From contig NZ_JAGFBF010000006.1 in NCBI RefSeq assembly GCF_017583045.1, positions 1 through 64,000 of the forward strand: 64,000 nucleotides of DNA, read 5' to 3'. Below the pieces are notes generated by a model that ran no database searches, was not told the origin of the DNA, and was given only the letters and a program-made list of their open reading frames with translations. This DNA comes from Leucobacter tardus (lineage in GTDB: Bacteria > Actinomycetota > Actinomycetes > Actinomycetales > Microbacteriaceae). Positions 38,991 to 49,778 of this stretch are shown piece after piece (position 1 is the first letter of the stretch; every line of letters begins with the position of its first letter). Position numbers and translations under genes: made by a program.

Positions 38991-39098
38991 ACCGCCCGCA
39001 CCGGTGAGACCACCCGCACCGGTGGGACCGCCCGCACCGGTGGGACCGCCCGCACCGGTGGGACCGCCCGCACCGGTGCGACCGCCCGCACCGGTGCG
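38991..39098. repeat. Six tandem copies of an 18-bp unit
   Basis: The unit is ACCGCCCGCACCGGTGGG and repeats at 38991, 39009, 39027, 39045, 39063 and 39081, with changes only at a few positions. A partial seventh copy follows. Each unit contains the palindrome ACCGGT. The unit length is a multiple of three, so open frames run through it on both strands (Ala-Pro-Val-Arg/Gly type repeats), but neither frame has a supported start. It lies in the gap between rmuC and glpX. Confidence 0.85.
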
Positions 39099-39114
39099 AC
39101 CGCCCGGCCATTCT

Positions 39115-39164
39115 GTGCGGGATTCTGTGCTCTATTCGGAAGCAAAGTACACAGAATCCCGCAC
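39115..39164. repeat. Perfect 15-bp inverted repeat between convergent genes
   Basis: GTGCGGGATTCTGTG (39115-39129) is exactly complementary in inverted order to CACAGAATCCCGCAC (39150-39164), with a 20-base loop. It lies between convergent rmuC and glpX, right after the tandem repeats. It may be a bidirectional terminator, but the long loop and lower GC also fit a dispersed palindromic element. Confidence 0.75.
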
Positions 39165-39371
39165 TGAAAGGCCCGCAGCGGCCAGTCCCTCAGGGCACGG
39201 ATTCAGTGGAGGGTTTCGCCGGTTATTCGGGCCCCATACCCTGCGGAAGGGCCCACTCGACCGCCCGAGGTGCAGCGGGACGTCCGCAGCGTGGCAGCGC
39301 GCGCCGAGCGGTGATGCCGCACGGGAGGCGCCGCCGCCGAGCGGCACCCCCAAGCCACGTGGCCGCCGGGA
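39165..39371. other. Intergenic region downstream of glpX
   Basis: No gene is supported here. A GGGCCC pair (39229-39234 and 39249-39254) can form a weak stem that may end the glpX transcript. The rest shows no recognisable signal. Confidence 0.4.
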
Positions 39372-40355
39372 CTACGTCCAGCGATCCGCCTTCATGTCGC
39401 TCACGACGTGACGAATCGTGCCCGAGTGCGACCGCATCACGATGCTCTCGGCGCGCACGAACGGACCGTTGCGCTGCACCCCATCGATGAAGTCGGAGTC
39501 GGTGATGCCCGTCGCCACGAAATAGCAGTTGTCGCTCTTCACGAGGTCGTCGGCTTCGAGCACGCGGTCGAGGTCGTGTCCGGCGTCGATGGCCTTCTGA
39601 CGCTCGTCGTCGTCCTTGGGCCACAGCTTGCCCTGGATGACGCCCCCGAGCGCTTTCACGGCGCAGGCGGTGATGATGCCTTCGGGAGTGCCGCCGACGC
39701 CGACGCACAGGTCGATGCGGGAGTCCCACCGGGCCGCGTTCACGCCACCGGCGACATCGCCGTCCATGAGGAGCCGCGTACCCGCGCCGGCCTCACGGAT
39801 ATCCGCGATGAGCTGCGCGTGGCGGGGGCGGTCGAGCACCGCGACGCGGAGGTCCGAGACGTCGACGCCCTTCTTCGCCGCCAAGGCGCGGATGTTCTCG
39901 CCGATTGGCTTGCGAATATCGACGATGCCGACACCGTCGGGGCCGCACACGAGCTTGTCCATGTAGAACACGGCGGACGGGTCGTACATGCTGCCGCGGT
40001 CGGCGACCGCGATGACCGAGATGGCGCCGGGGCGCCCCTCGGCGGTGAGCCGGGTCCCGTCGATCGGGTCGACGGCCACGTCGCAGCCGGCACCCATGCC
40101 GTTGCCGACGCGTTCGCCGTTGTAGAGCCACGGGGCGTCGTCTTTCTCGCCCTCACCGATGACGACGGTTCCGTTCATCGAGACGGTGGAGAGGAAGCGG
40201 CGCATGGCATCGACGGCTGCCCCGTCCGCGGCGTTCTTGTCGCCACGGCCCACGTACGGTGTGGCTCGGATCGCCGCCGCCTCAGTCGCTCGCACCAGCT
40301 CCATCGCGAGGTTGCGATCGGGCTGCCAGGTGTCGAGAGAGTCTGGTTGAGTCAT
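39372..40355 (-). CDS. glpX: Fructose-1,6-bisphosphatase class II
   Basis: This 327-residue GlpX-type phosphatase converts fructose 1,6-bisphosphate to fructose 6-phosphate in gluconeogenesis, and is the main FBPase of actinobacteria. The metal-binding motifs [15 protein letters not shown] (near residue 67) and DPIDGTRL (near 96) are intact, as is GGTPEGI. GGAGG lies 9 bases before the ATG. It diverges from fba, the adjacent step of the pathway, across about 100 bases. Confidence 0.95.
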   Translation of the reverse strand: MTQPDSLDTWQPDRNLAMELVRATEAAAIRATPYVGRGDKNAADGAAVDAMRRFLSTVSMNGTVVIGEGEKDDAPWLYNGERVGNGMGAGCDVAVDPIDGTRLTAEGRPGAISVIAVADRGSMYDPSAVFYMDKLVCGPDGVGIVDIRKPIGENIRALAAKKGVDVSDLRVAVLDRPRHAQLIADIREAGAGTRLLMDGDVAGGVNAARWDSRIDLCVGVGGTPEGIITACAVKALGGVIQGKLWPKDDDERQKAIDAGHDLDRVLEADDLVKSDNCYFVATGITDSDFIDGVQRNGPFVRAESIVMRSHSGTIRHVVSDMKADRWT

Positions 40356-40455
40356 GCGTATAGCCTCCGTGCTGGTTGGACCGATCCGGCCCCAGTTTAC
40401 AGTCGGAACGCCCTAGACTGGTGACACCCTGTCGCTACGAAGCAAGGAGCTATTG

Positions 40456-41484
<1,029 letters not shown>

Positions 41485-42489
41485 GTGTCGACCGAATACC
41501 CGCACTCCCCCGAGGACGACTCGGCTCACCGCGCCGACGCGACGGGCGATGGCCCGGAGCAGGCGCAGCAGCCCGAGCAGACGGACCGGCCTGAGCAGTC
41601 GCACCGTCCGGAATCAGATCAGTCCGCCGAGTCGACCCAGCCGGTCCGGGACGCGCGGCCGCGGCCGCAGTACGGCGAGTACGCCCCTGAGGGGTGGTCG
41701 TGGACACCGCCCAGTGATGAGGACGGCTCGGCGAGCGTGGCTCCTCCGTCCGCTGGCGAGGGGTCGGCGACGCCGACCGCCGGCGGGGCTCAGCCCGCCC
41801 GGGTGAACGGCGTGCCGCACAACCTCGGTGCCGGTGCGGCGAAACCCACTCGCGGTGCCGGCAAGGCGTCGAAGCGGTCCAACCGGAGTGGTCAGAGCGC
41901 TGCGCCCACCCCGGGCGGCACAGATACGTCCCGGCGCGAGACGCGCACCGGTCAGCCCGAACCGGAGCGCGCGACGCCCGAGCAGGCAGCCGCTCACACG
42001 CCGCGCAAGTACCGCGATGATGCCGCCCCGCCCGCGACGCGGCCCACGGCTCCCCCCGCAGCAGCTCCGGCGGCTCCCCGGTACGAACCGTCCGCTGCGG
42101 GAGCACCCCGGGTCCGGACGGGCGACCGCGTCGTCACGATCATCCTGCTCGCCATCGGCGCGTTCGGCGCGTTCAACATGTCGAGCAGCATGTTCAATCT
42201 CGGGCCGCAGTTGTCCATGAGCGCGTCGCTGGTCGGGGCCGACGGCGCGACGCCGCCGGGATGGGCCGGCACCGTGGGTACGATCACTGGCCTGTTCGTG
42301 CTGCTGGTGTGGGCGCTGAACCTGCTCTTCTCGATTCAGCGCATGCGCGCGGGCAAGCGAGCCTTCTGGGTGCCGCTCGCCGCCGCCGGCATCGCGATGG
42401 TCCCCGCGATCATCGTGCTGACGGCCGCCATGCTGCAGACCCCGGAGATCGTGGAGCAGCTCACGGCGATGCAGACCCCGCCCAGCTGA
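41485..42489 (+). CDS. Membrane protein with long disordered N-terminus (DUF6264-like)
   Basis: The protein is 334 residues. The first 210 are hydrophilic, rich in Pro, Glu, Ser, Thr and Arg, and probably disordered; they include YGEYAPEGWSWTPP, a short motif seen in related actinobacterial proteins. The last 120 contain three TM helices. Function is unknown. It starts with GTG directly after the fba stop, so it is translated by coupling. It ends 5 bases before the convergent alarmone synthetase gene. Family name is tentative. Confidence 0.65.
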   Translation: MSTEYPHSPEDDSAHRADATGDGPEQAQQPEQTDRPEQSHRPESDQSAESTQPVRDARPRPQYGEYAPEGWSWTPPSDEDGSASVAPPSAGEGSATPTAGGAQPARVNGVPHNLGAGAAKPTRGAGKASKRSNRSGQSAAPTPGGTDTSRRETRTGQPEPERATPEQAAAHTPRKYRDDAAPPATRPTAPPAAAPAAPRYEPSAAGAPRVRTGDRVVTIILLAIGAFGAFNMSSSMFNLGPQLSMSASLVGADGATPPGWAGTVGTITGLFVLLVWALNLLFSIQRMRAGKRAFWVPLAAAGIAMVPAIIVLTAAMLQTPEIVEQLTAMQTPPS

Positions 42490-42494
42490 GCGGC

Positions 42495-43319
42495 TCAGGT
42501 CGCGCTCGAGTTGCCCGACTCGAGCGCGGCCCGCTCGAACTTCTGCCCGCTGGCGAGCAGCGCATCAGTGGATCGGCGCACGAGGACGCCGCGATCGCCA
42601 CCGCGTATCGCGATGTGCAGCCACTCCATGCTCGCATCGAGCTGCCCGGCCTGCTCCGCGGCGTCGCGCAGGCCTCCGAGCAGCTTGTCGGGCACCTCCC
42701 GGTCGTACTTGTAGTAGATCTTATGCTCGAGGCTCGCCCAGAAATCCATCGCGATGGTGCGGATCTGCAGTTCGACGAGGGTCTTCACCGGGCCGCTGGA
42801 CAGGTGGACCGGCAGCTCGAGGATGACGTGCAGCGATCGGTACCCGTTCTCCTTCGGCCGAGCGATGTAGTCCTTGACGGTGTGCACGCTCACGTCGTCC
42901 TGGCTGGTGATCAGCTCGAAGACCCGGTAGACGTCCGAGATGAAACTGCAGACCACGCGCACGCCCGCGATATCGGTGATCTCGCTGCGCACCGCACTCA
43001 AGTCGCCCGATACGTTGCGTCGCTGCATCTTCTCCATGATGCTGTCGGGATCTTTCAGGCGCCCCGACACGTGCTCGATCGGGTTGTACTCGCCTGTGTG
43101 CACGAACTCTTCCTGCAGAATGTTCAAGCGCGTGGTGACTTCGTCGATGGCGAACTTGTAGGGCATCAAGAAGCGGGTGAGCACCTCGCGCAGCTCATGT
43201 CGATCCTCCGACTTCGAGAGGTCGATGGCCGAGAGATCGATCGCCGGGGCTCCTTCGCCGGTGGCGTCGACCCATTCGGTCGAGAGAGTGTCGTACTCCG
43301 AGTCGTCTAATGCAGTCAC
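42495..43319 (-). CDS. Small alarmone synthetase (RelA/SpoT-domain GTP pyrophosphokinase)
   Basis: This 274-residue protein has only the (p)ppGpp synthetase domain (about residues 55-245): ITDIAGVRVVCSF, the substrate loop KDYIARPKENGYRSLH, and VELQIRT with DFWASLEHKIYYK. HD hydrolase, TGS and ACT domains are absent, so it is a RelQ/RelP-like monofunctional synthetase. GTG 43319 is 6 bases after TACTGT (43331-43326), indicating a leaderless mRNA. A dedicated full-length Rel is expected elsewhere in the genome. Confidence 0.88.
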   Translation of the reverse strand: MTALDDSEYDTLSTEWVDATGEGAPAIDLSAIDLSKSEDRHELREVLTRFLMPYKFAIDEVTTRLNILQEEFVHTGEYNPIEHVSGRLKDPDSIMEKMQRRNVSGDLSAVRSEITDIAGVRVVCSFISDVYRVFELITSQDDVSVHTVKDYIARPKENGYRSLHVILELPVHLSSGPVKTLVELQIRTIAMDFWASLEHKIYYKYDREVPDKLLGGLRDAAEQAGQLDASMEWLHIAIRGGDRGVLVRRSTDALLASGQKFERAALESGNSSAT

Positions 43320-43388
43320 TCCTCGACAGTAGCGCAGGAATGTGTGCGTCCCATGAACATGCTGAGCCCCTTGACGAGGGCCTCGCGC

Positions 43389-44522
43389 CTACGCTCGGAC
43401 GCGGCCGCCCAACGCGCGTGCATCGCGCTGGCCATCGGCGTTCTGACGCAGCTCCTTGGGCAGCGAGAAGACCAGATCCTCTTCGGCGGTCACGGTGGCC
43501 TCGACGTCGGCGTAGCCGGCGTCGGCGAGGTCGTCGAGCAGTTCTTGCACGAGCACCTCGGGCACCGAAGCACCGCTCGTCACGCCGACGGTGCGTGCGC
43601 CGTCGAGCCACTCCTGCTGCACCTCGCTGGCGAAGTCGACACGGTAGGCGGCACGGGCACCGTACTCGAGGGCGACCTCTTTGAGCCGCACGGAGTTCGA
43701 CGAGTTCGACGAGCCGACCACGATGACCACGTCGGCCTGCGGCGCGATCTTCTTGATGGCGACCTGGCGGTTCTGCGTGGCATAGCAGATGTCGTCGCTC
43801 GGCGGATCCTGGAGGTTCGGGAAGCGCTCCCGCAGCCGCCGCACGGTCTCCATGGTCTCGTCGACCGACAGCGTGGTCTGCGAGAGCCAGACGAGGCGAT
43901 CCGGATCCCGAACCTCGAGCGTGTCGACGTCTTCGGGCGAGTTCACGATCGTGATGTGCTCGGGGGCCTCGCCGGCCGTCCCCTCGACCTCTTCGTGACC
44001 GGTGTGACCGATGAGCAGGATCTCGCGGTCCTGCTTCGCGAACCGCACCGCTTCGCGATGCACCTTGGTCACGAGCGGGCATGTGGCGTCGATCGCGTGC
44101 AGACCGCGGTCCGCCGCTTCGTTCACCACTGCGGGCGAGACTCCGTGGGCGGAGAACACGACGTTCGCCCCCTCGGGCACCTCGTCGACCTCTTCGACGA
44201 AGATGGCTCCCATCTTCTCCAGCGTCTTCACGACGTGCACGTTGTGCACGATCTGCTTGCGCACGTACACCGGGGCACCGTAGCGCTCGAGCGCCTTCTC
44301 GACGGCGACGACCGCACGGTCGACACCGGCGCAGTAGCCGCGGGGCGCCGCGAGCAGCACCTTCTTCTCGCCGTCCACCGGCACGTTCTTCAACCGACCG
44401 GACTGACGGCGCATGCGCGGCATGGCGAGGGTCACCACCGGAGCACCGATGGTTCGCTGATCACGGGTGCGATCCGTCATCCCCGCACCCGCCGCCGTCT
44501 CCGCAAGCTGAGTCTCCACCAT
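43389..44522 (-). CDS. ispH: 4-hydroxy-3-methylbut-2-enyl diphosphate reductase
   Basis: This iron-sulfur enzyme performs the last step of the MEP isoprenoid pathway, giving IPP and DMAPP. The three cluster cysteines are C64 ([10 protein letters not shown]), C148 (DATCPLV) and C246 (CYATQNR) in the 377-residue form. VFSAHGVSP and [11 protein letters not shown] are also present. ATG 44522 is chosen because TAACAT (44535-44530) lies 7 bases upstream; starts at 44480 or 44420 are possible. The extra N-terminal 40 residues are not conserved in character. Divergent from xseA. Confidence 0.94.
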   Translation of the reverse strand: MVETQLAETAAGAGMTDRTRDQRTIGAPVVTLAMPRMRRQSGRLKNVPVDGEKKVLLAAPRGYCAGVDRAVVAVEKALERYGAPVYVRKQIVHNVHVVKTLEKMGAIFVEEVDEVPEGANVVFSAHGVSPAVVNEAADRGLHAIDATCPLVTKVHREAVRFAKQDREILLIGHTGHEEVEGTAGEAPEHITIVNSPEDVDTLEVRDPDRLVWLSQTTLSVDETMETVRRLRERFPNLQDPPSDDICYATQNRQVAIKKIAPQADVVIVVGSSNSSNSVRLKEVALEYGARAAYRVDFASEVQQEWLDGARTVGVTSGASVPEVLVQELLDDLADAGYADVEATVTAEEDLVFSLPKELRQNADGQRDARALGGRVRA

Positions 44523-44587
44523 GCACCCCATGTTACGCGCCCGCGCTGGGCCCGACCTCAGTGCGGAGCTCCCGGTAGGGTCGGAAC

Positions 44588-45820
44588 ATGGCAGATTCCT
44601 CGCCCGCGCCCGCCACTCGAGAGCAGCCGTGGCCGGTCGCACTCATGAGTCAGAAGATCCGCGACTGGATCGACCGTCTCGGGCAGCTCTGGATCGAGGG
44701 CGAGATCACGCAGTGGCAGGTGCGCGGCGGCCACGTCTACGGGCGACTCAGGGACCTCGAGCAGGATGCGACGGTGAGCTTCACCGTCTGGCGGTCCGTC
44801 GCGCAGCGGCTCACCAGCGACTTCGCGCAGGGCGATCGAGTGATCGCGCTGGTGAAGCCGAACTTCTGGGTCAAGGGCGGGTCGCTCACGGTGCAGGTCT
44901 TCGACCTCTCGCACGTCGGCGTCGGCGAGCTGCTCGAACGGCTGGAGCGGCTCCGTTCCCAGCTGCAGCGCGAAGGCCTGTTCGATGCATCACGCAAACG
45001 GCGGCTCCCCTTCCTCCCCCACCGCATCGGACTCGTCACCGGTCGCGACTCCGATGCCGAGAAGGATGTGATCCGCAACGCGACGCTGCGCTGGCCCGGC
45101 GTGCAGTTCCGCGTGCGGCACAGCGCGGTGCAGGGGGATCGCGCCGCAAGCGAGGTGGCCGCCGCGATCGGTGCACTCGATGCGGACCCCGAGGTCGATG
45201 TCATCGTGGTCGCCCGCGGCGGCGGCGACTTCCTGCATCTGCTGCCCTTCAGCGACGAGCAGGTGCTGCGCACGGCGGCCGCGGCGACGACACCGATCGT
45301 CAGTGCGATCGGTCACGAGGCGGACCGGCCGCTGCTCGACGAGGTCGCCGATCTCCGGGCGTCGACGCCGACCGATGCGGCGAAGCGCATCGTGCCGGAC
45401 GTCGGCGAAGAGCTCGCCGGCATCGATCAGGCGCGCGGACGACTCACTTCGCGCCTGGGTCACCTGCTCACCGCCGAGACGGAGCGGATCGGGCAGTTGC
45501 GGATGCGCCCCGTCCTCGCCGACCCCGAGCGCATCGTCGACCAGCGCGCGGAGGAACTGGTGCGCTGGATCGCGCGCGGAACGGAGCTGGCGGATCGCGC
45601 CGTCGAGGATCGCGAGCGATCGCTCGCCGAAGACCGGTTCCGTCTGTCCGCGCTTTCTCCGAAATCGACGCTCGAGCGCGGGTACGCCATCGCCCAGCTC
45701 GGCGACGGGACCGTGCTGCGGGACCCGGTGCAGGCACCCGAGGGCGCGTCGCTGCGCCTCTCGCTGGCCGGGGGCCGGCTCTCCGCGGTCTCCGAGGGGG
45801 GACCGCGCGACGAGGGGTAG
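44588..45820 (+). CDS. xseA: Exodeoxyribonuclease VII large subunit
   Basis: This 410-residue catalytic subunit of ExoVII has an N-terminal OB fold (about 15-110) and the catalytic domain with [14 protein letters not shown] and [18 protein letters not shown] helical region for XseB binding follows, with the terminal [11 protein letters not shown]. ExoVII degrades single-stranded DNA from both ends. TAGGGT (44576-44581) lies 6 bases before the ATG, indicating a leaderless mRNA. The TAG stop is part of the -10 box of xseB. Confidence 0.95.
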   Translation: MADSSPAPATREQPWPVALMSQKIRDWIDRLGQLWIEGEITQWQVRGGHVYGRLRDLEQDATVSFTVWRSVAQRLTSDFAQGDRVIALVKPNFWVKGGSLTVQVFDLSHVGVGELLERLERLRSQLQREGLFDASRKRRLPFLPHRIGLVTGRDSDAEKDVIRNATLRWPGVQFRVRHSAVQGDRAASEVAAAIGALDADPEVDVIVVARGGGDFLHLLPFSDEQVLRTAAAATTPIVSAIGHEADRPLLDEVADLRASTPTDAAKRIVPDVGEELAGIDQARGRLTSRLGHLLTAETERIGQLRMRPVLADPERIVDQRAEELVRWIARGTELADRAVEDRERSLAEDRFRLSALSPKSTLERGYAIAQLGDGTVLRDPVQAPEGASLRLSLAGGRLSAVSEGGPRDEG

Positions 45821-45830
45821 AGTTGAGGGC

Positions 45831-46097
45831 ATGTCTGACTCGACGCCGGCCGATGCCATCGCCGCACCCGATGAGCTGAGCTACGAACAGGCGCGCGACG
45901 AGTTGATCCAGGTCGTGAACCGCCTGGAGCAGGGCGGCACCACCCTCGAGGAGTCCCTGCAGCTCTGGGAGCGCGGCGAAGCGCTGGCAGCCCGCTGCGA
46001 GGAGTGGCTGCTCGGCGCGCGAAAGCGGCTCGAGCAGGCCCGCAACGCAGGGACGTCCGATGCCGCATCGGAGACGGTCGGAGGCGACGCGGAGTAA
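45831..46097 (+). CDS. xseB: Exodeoxyribonuclease VII small subunit
   Basis: The 88-residue protein has the XseB pattern [20 protein letters not shown], then [19 protein letters not shown], which form the helical hairpin that binds XseA. TAGAGT (45818-45823) stands 7 bases before the ATG and includes the xseA stop codon, so xseB can be expressed alone as well as by read-through. Its TAA overlaps the next start (TAATG). Confidence 0.93.
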   Translation: MSDSTPADAIAAPDELSYEQARDELIQVVNRLEQGGTTLEESLQLWERGEALAARCEEWLLGARKRLEQARNAGTSDAASETVGGDAE

Positions 46098-46756
46098 TGG
46101 CGCGGAAGCAGAAGCCACCCGCGGTCGTCGCCGAACTCGGACGACCCGAGACCCCTCAGGAGACGGCAACGCGGAAAGCGCGCGACAGCCGTCTGTACCG
46201 CGAGCGGAAGACGGTGAACAACCTCGTCCTCTCGCTGTTCGTAAGCCTGGCGCTGGTCCTCCTCATGGTCCTCATCGTCCCGCGCGGCACCGGAGGGTTC
46301 TCCGAGCACGAGGTCGATGTCGCCTCGCTCGCCGCCGAAGCCTCGCCCAGCGCGGGTCACACGCTCGTCGCGCCCGAGGTTCCCGAGGGCTGGAAAGCGA
46401 AGCAGGCCGAACTGCGGCACGACTCGGACACCCGGATCACGTACTGGTACATCGGGTACACCACCGACGACGAACGGTACGCCGCCGTGGTGCAGGCGTT
46501 CACGCCCGACGGCGCCCCGGTCGAGGACCGGTGGATCGCCACGCAGATGGAGCAGCAGTCCGCAACGGGCGAGACCGCGCTCGGCGGGGTCGACTGGACG
46601 GTCTACGACCACCGGGATCGGAACCCCGACGAGGCGAACATGCTGTACGGCGTGCAGGGAGTCGGCGGCGACACTACTCTGCTGGTGTACGGGACCGACA
46701 GCGCCGAGTCGATCGACGCCCTGGCGACGTCCGTCGCCGAGCAGGCCGTGGAATAG
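46097..46756 (+). CDS. DUF4245 membrane-anchored protein
   Basis: This 219-residue protein has a basic N-terminus, one TM helix (about 41-62, VNNLVLSLFVSLALVLLMVL) and an extracytoplasmic domain with APEVPEGWKAKQAELR and WYIGYTT. These match the DUF4245 family, found next to xseAB/fumC in many actinobacteria. Function unknown. Coupled to xseB by TAATG, with GGAG just upstream. Confidence 0.85.
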   Translation: MARKQKPPAVVAELGRPETPQETATRKARDSRLYRERKTVNNLVLSLFVSLALVLLMVLIVPRGTGGFSEHEVDVASLAAEASPSAGHTLVAPEVPEGWKAKQAELRHDSDTRITYWYIGYTTDDERYAAVVQAFTPDGAPVEDRWIATQMEQQSATGETALGGVDWTVYDHRDRNPDEANMLYGVQGVGGDTTLLVYGTDSAESIDALATSVAEQAVE

Positions 46757-46782
46757 AGCCGAACAACCGAAGGAGAGAACGC

Positions 46783-47475
46783 GTGACCGCACCCCGCGTG
46801 ACCCCGCAGCAGGCGTGGGACGCCCTGCGCCAGGGCAACACCCGATTCATCGAGGGCACCCCCCAGCACCCGAGGCAGGACGTCGAGCGCCGCAGTGAAC
46901 TGCAGGCCGTGCAGACGCCGGACGCGGCACTGTTCGGCTGCGCCGACTCGCGCCTCTCGGCCGAGATCATCTTCGATGCCGGGCTCGGCGATCTGTTCGT
47001 CGCGCGCAACATGGGCCACGTCGTCGCGGAATCGATCACGGCGTCCATGGAGTACGCGGTGAGCGAGCTCGGTGTCGCGATCATCGTCGTGCTCGCGCAC
47101 GACTCGTGCGGCGCTGTCGCGGCCGCGATCGATCGCGCGTCGAGCACCCCGACGCCGGTGCCGCAGGCTGTCGAGAACGTGCTGGGATCGATCGTGCCGT
47201 CGGTGCAGCAGTTGTGGCTCGCCGAGCACACGGACACCCCGTACGCCGATCCGGCGAACATCGATGCGGACCACGTCGGTCGCATCCACCTCGCGGCCAC
47301 CGTGAGCGAACTCCTGCGGAGCTCGCGCATCATCAGCGACGCCGTCGCCGCCGGGCAGCTCGCCGTGGTCGGATGCCAGTACCGCCTCGCCGAGGGGTTC
47401 GCCGTGCCGCTTTCAGCCGTCGGCCCCCTCGACCTCGCTTCCAGCGGCGCACCCGACCTCGCGTCGCGGGCGTAA
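46783..47475 (+). CDS. Beta-class carbonic anhydrase
   Basis: This 230-residue zinc enzyme interconverts CO2 and bicarbonate. The zinc ligands are C53 (FGCADSR), H106 and C109 (LAHDSCGAV), and the D55-R57 dyad is intact. GTG 46783 has AAGGAG 7 bases upstream; earlier in-frame sequence belongs to the DUF4245 gene region and is not coding here. It lies in an xse-DUF4245-fumC gene group with 26-37 base gaps. Confidence 0.93.
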   Translation: MTAPRVTPQQAWDALRQGNTRFIEGTPQHPRQDVERRSELQAVQTPDAALFGCADSRLSAEIIFDAGLGDLFVARNMGHVVAESITASMEYAVSELGVAIIVVLAHDSCGAVAAAIDRASSTPTPVPQAVENVLGSIVPSVQQLWLAEHTDTPYADPANIDADHVGRIHLAATVSELLRSSRIISDAVAAGQLAVVGCQYRLAEGFAVPLSAVGPLDLASSGAPDLASRA

Positions 47476-47512
47476 CCGCCTCAGACCCCCAGCCACCGAA
47501 CGAAGGATCACC

Positions 47513-48919
47513 GTGACCGCAGAGACCGACTACCGCATCGAGCACGACACCATGGGAGAGGTCCGCGTTCCGAAGAACGCCCTCTACGCCGCGCAGACGC
47601 AGCGCGCCGTCCAGAACTTCCCGATCTCGGGGTCGGGACTCGAGCCAGCTCAGATCATCGCGCTGGCCCGGATCAAGCGCGCGGCGGCCATCGCGAACGG
47701 CGAGCTCGGCATTCTCGACTCGGGGATCGCCGACGCGATCGTCGCCGCTGCGGACGAGATCATCGGCGGCGACCACCACGACATGTTCCCCGTCGACACC
47801 TACCAGACCGGTTCGGGCACCTCGTCGAACATGAACATGAACGAGGTGCTCGCAACGCTGGCGAGTCGCCACCTCGGCGGCACCGTGCACCCGAACGATC
47901 ACGTCAACGCGTCCCAGTCCTCGAACGATGTGTTCCCGACCTCGGTGCACATCGCGGTGACCGGTGCGCTGATCGAGCAGCTCACGCCGGCACTCGAGCA
48001 CCTCGCTCAGGCCTTCGAGCGCAAGGCCGATCTGTGGGCCGAGGCCGTGAAGCCGGGTCGCACGCACCTCATGGATGCGACCCCGGTCACGCTGGGACAG
48101 GAGTTCGGCGGCTACGCCGCCCAGATCCGCTACGGCATCGAGCGCGTCCAGGCGGCACTCCCCCGCGTCGCGGAGGTACCGCAGGGCGGCACCGCCGTCG
48201 GCACGGGCATCAACACGCCCGCCGGGTTCCCGGAGAAGGTCATCGCCGAGATCGCCGAGTCGAGCGGCCTGCCGATCACCGAAGCGCGCAACCATTTCGA
48301 GGCGCAGGCCAACCGCGACGGACTCGTCGAGGCGTCGAGTGCCCTGCGCACCATCGCCGTGTCGCTGACGAAGATCAACAACGACCTGCGGTGGATGGGG
48401 TCGGGCCCCAACACGGGACTCGGCGAACTCCACATCCCCGACCTGCAGCCGGGTTCATCGATCATGCCGGGCAAGGTGAACCCCGTGATCCCGGAGGCCG
48501 TGCTCATGGTGTGCGCGCGGGTCATCGGCAACGACGCGACCATCGCATGGGCCGGAGCGTCCGGCTCGTTCGAGCTCAACGTGCAGATCCCGGTGATGGG
48601 GACCGCGCTGCTCGAGTCGATTCGCCTGCTCGCGAACGGTGCGACGGTGCTCGCCGACAAGACGGTGGACGGCCTCGAGGCGAACCTCGACCGGGCAGCC
48701 GAGCTCGCGGGCATGAGCCCCTCGACCGTCACCCCGCTCAACCGACTCATCGGGTACGAGGCCGCGGCGAAGATCGCGAAGCACTCGGTGGCGAAGGGCA
48801 TCACGGTGCGGGAGGCGGTCGTCGACCTCGGGTACGTTGAGCGCGGAGAGGTCTCGGAGTCGGATCTCGATCGGGCACTCGACCTGCTCTCGATGACGCA
48901 CCCGGGCGTCGCTCAGTAA
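47513..48919 (+). CDS. fumC: Class II fumarate hydratase
   Basis: This 468-residue fumarase converts fumarate and malate in the TCA cycle. The signature [11 protein letters not shown] is at about 314-324. [14 protein letters not shown] and [14 protein letters not shown] are also intact. These separate it from aspartase, though aspartate ammonia-lyase shares much of the fold. GTG start with GAAGGA 7 bases upstream. Its substrate also links to argH, which releases fumarate. Confidence 0.95.
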   Translation: MTAETDYRIEHDTMGEVRVPKNALYAAQTQRAVQNFPISGSGLEPAQIIALARIKRAAAIANGELGILDSGIADAIVAAADEIIGGDHHDMFPVDTYQTGSGTSSNMNMNEVLATLASRHLGGTVHPNDHVNASQSSNDVFPTSVHIAVTGALIEQLTPALEHLAQAFERKADLWAEAVKPGRTHLMDATPVTLGQEFGGYAAQIRYGIERVQAALPRVAEVPQGGTAVGTGINTPAGFPEKVIAEIAESSGLPITEARNHFEAQANRDGLVEASSALRTIAVSLTKINNDLRWMGSGPNTGLGELHIPDLQPGSSIMPGKVNPVIPEAVLMVCARVIGNDATIAWAGASGSFELNVQIPVMGTALLESIRLLANGATVLADKTVDGLEANLDRAAELAGMSPSTVTPLNRLIGYEAAAKIAKHSVAKGITVREAVVDLGYVERGEVSESDLDRALDLLSMTHPGVAQ

Positions 48920-48966
48920 TCGACGCCTCCATCGACGTCTCACGAGACCCCGGAACGGAGGAGCGC

Positions 48967-49767
48967 ATGTCCGAGCACATGCCGCCCGTGCATCCGTTCC
49001 GGGGTCTCGTCGCGCTCGGCACGGTCGTACTCGGAACGGTGGCCCGACGTCTCGGTTGGCAGCAGGCCGCGGAGTTCGCGAACCGACCGGTCATGGCGCT
49101 CTCGGATCAGCAGCCCGTGACGGCGGACTGGTGGCGCGCGCGCCGGAAAACCCCGGGCGACGTCTTCATCATCGCACTCGGAGACTCGACGGCGCAGGGC
49201 ATCGGCGCGAGCCGGCCGGGATACAGCTACGTCGGGCAGGTGGTGGACCGGATGGAGGCGTACACCGCAGCCCCAGTGCACGTGACCAACCTGGCGGTCT
49301 CCGGCGCCACGACGACGCTCTGCGCCCGCGACCAGCTGCCCCGACTGGTGAACCCCCTCACGAAGGATCCCGAGGTCGTGACGGTGGCGATCGGCGCGAA
49401 CGACATCGCTCAGTGGGACCCCGTGGTCTTCCACCGGAACCTCTCCGAGATTCTCGACGCCGTCCCCGACCACGCGCTCGTCGCCGAGCTCCCCTGCTTC
49501 TTCACCCCTCGGGCGCAGCGCCGCGTGCGCACCGCGAACCGGATCCTCCACACGCTCGCCGCGGCCCGAGGCCTCACCGTGGTCCCGCTGCACGCGGCGA
49601 CTCGTGCGCGGGGCATCCGCGGCATCCTCACCGAATTCGCCGTCGACGGCTTCCACCCGACCGACAGCGGGTACACCGTCTGGGCCGACACGTTCTGGCC
49701 CTACGTTCGCGCCCGCATCGACGCAACCACGCGAGCTCGTTCGTCTGCGGAGGAGCACGCAGGCTAG
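48967..49767 (+). CDS. SGNH/GDSL-type esterase
   Basis: This 266-residue hydrolase has block I GDS with S74, block III GAND with N145, and block V D227-x-x-H230 (DGFHPTD). A hydrophobic stretch at residues 12-27 may anchor it to the membrane. The substrate is unknown; lipid or sugar esters are typical. GGAGGAG lies 4 bases before the ATG. Its TAG stop forms the first three bases of the -10 box of the glutaminase gene. Confidence 0.85.
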   Translation: MSEHMPPVHPFRGLVALGTVVLGTVARRLGWQQAAEFANRPVMALSDQQPVTADWWRARRKTPGDVFIIALGDSTAQGIGASRPGYSYVGQVVDRMEAYTAAPVHVTNLAVSGATTTLCARDQLPRLVNPLTKDPEVVTVAIGANDIAQWDPVVFHRNLSEILDAVPDHALVAELPCFFTPRAQRRVRTANRILHTLAAARGLTVVPLHAATRARGIRGILTEFAVDGFHPTDSGYTVWADTFWPYVRARIDATTRARSSAEEHAG

Positions 49768-49778
49768 GCTCGACTCCC

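Noticed and set aside
38991-39098. CRISPR array
   Set aside because: Units are 18 bp and directly abutting with no spacers; no cas genes are present.
39229-39254. GGGCCC pair as glpX terminator
   Set aside because: Six-base arms made only of G and C are expected by chance in this DNA and lie more than 100 bases after the stop.
38842-39411. Plus-strand frame with PPAPVG repeats between rmuC and glpX
   Set aside because: Created by translation of the 18-bp tandem repeats; it lacks a ribosome binding site or -10 box and runs into glpX antisense. The minus-strand AVPPVR frame is rejected for the same reason.
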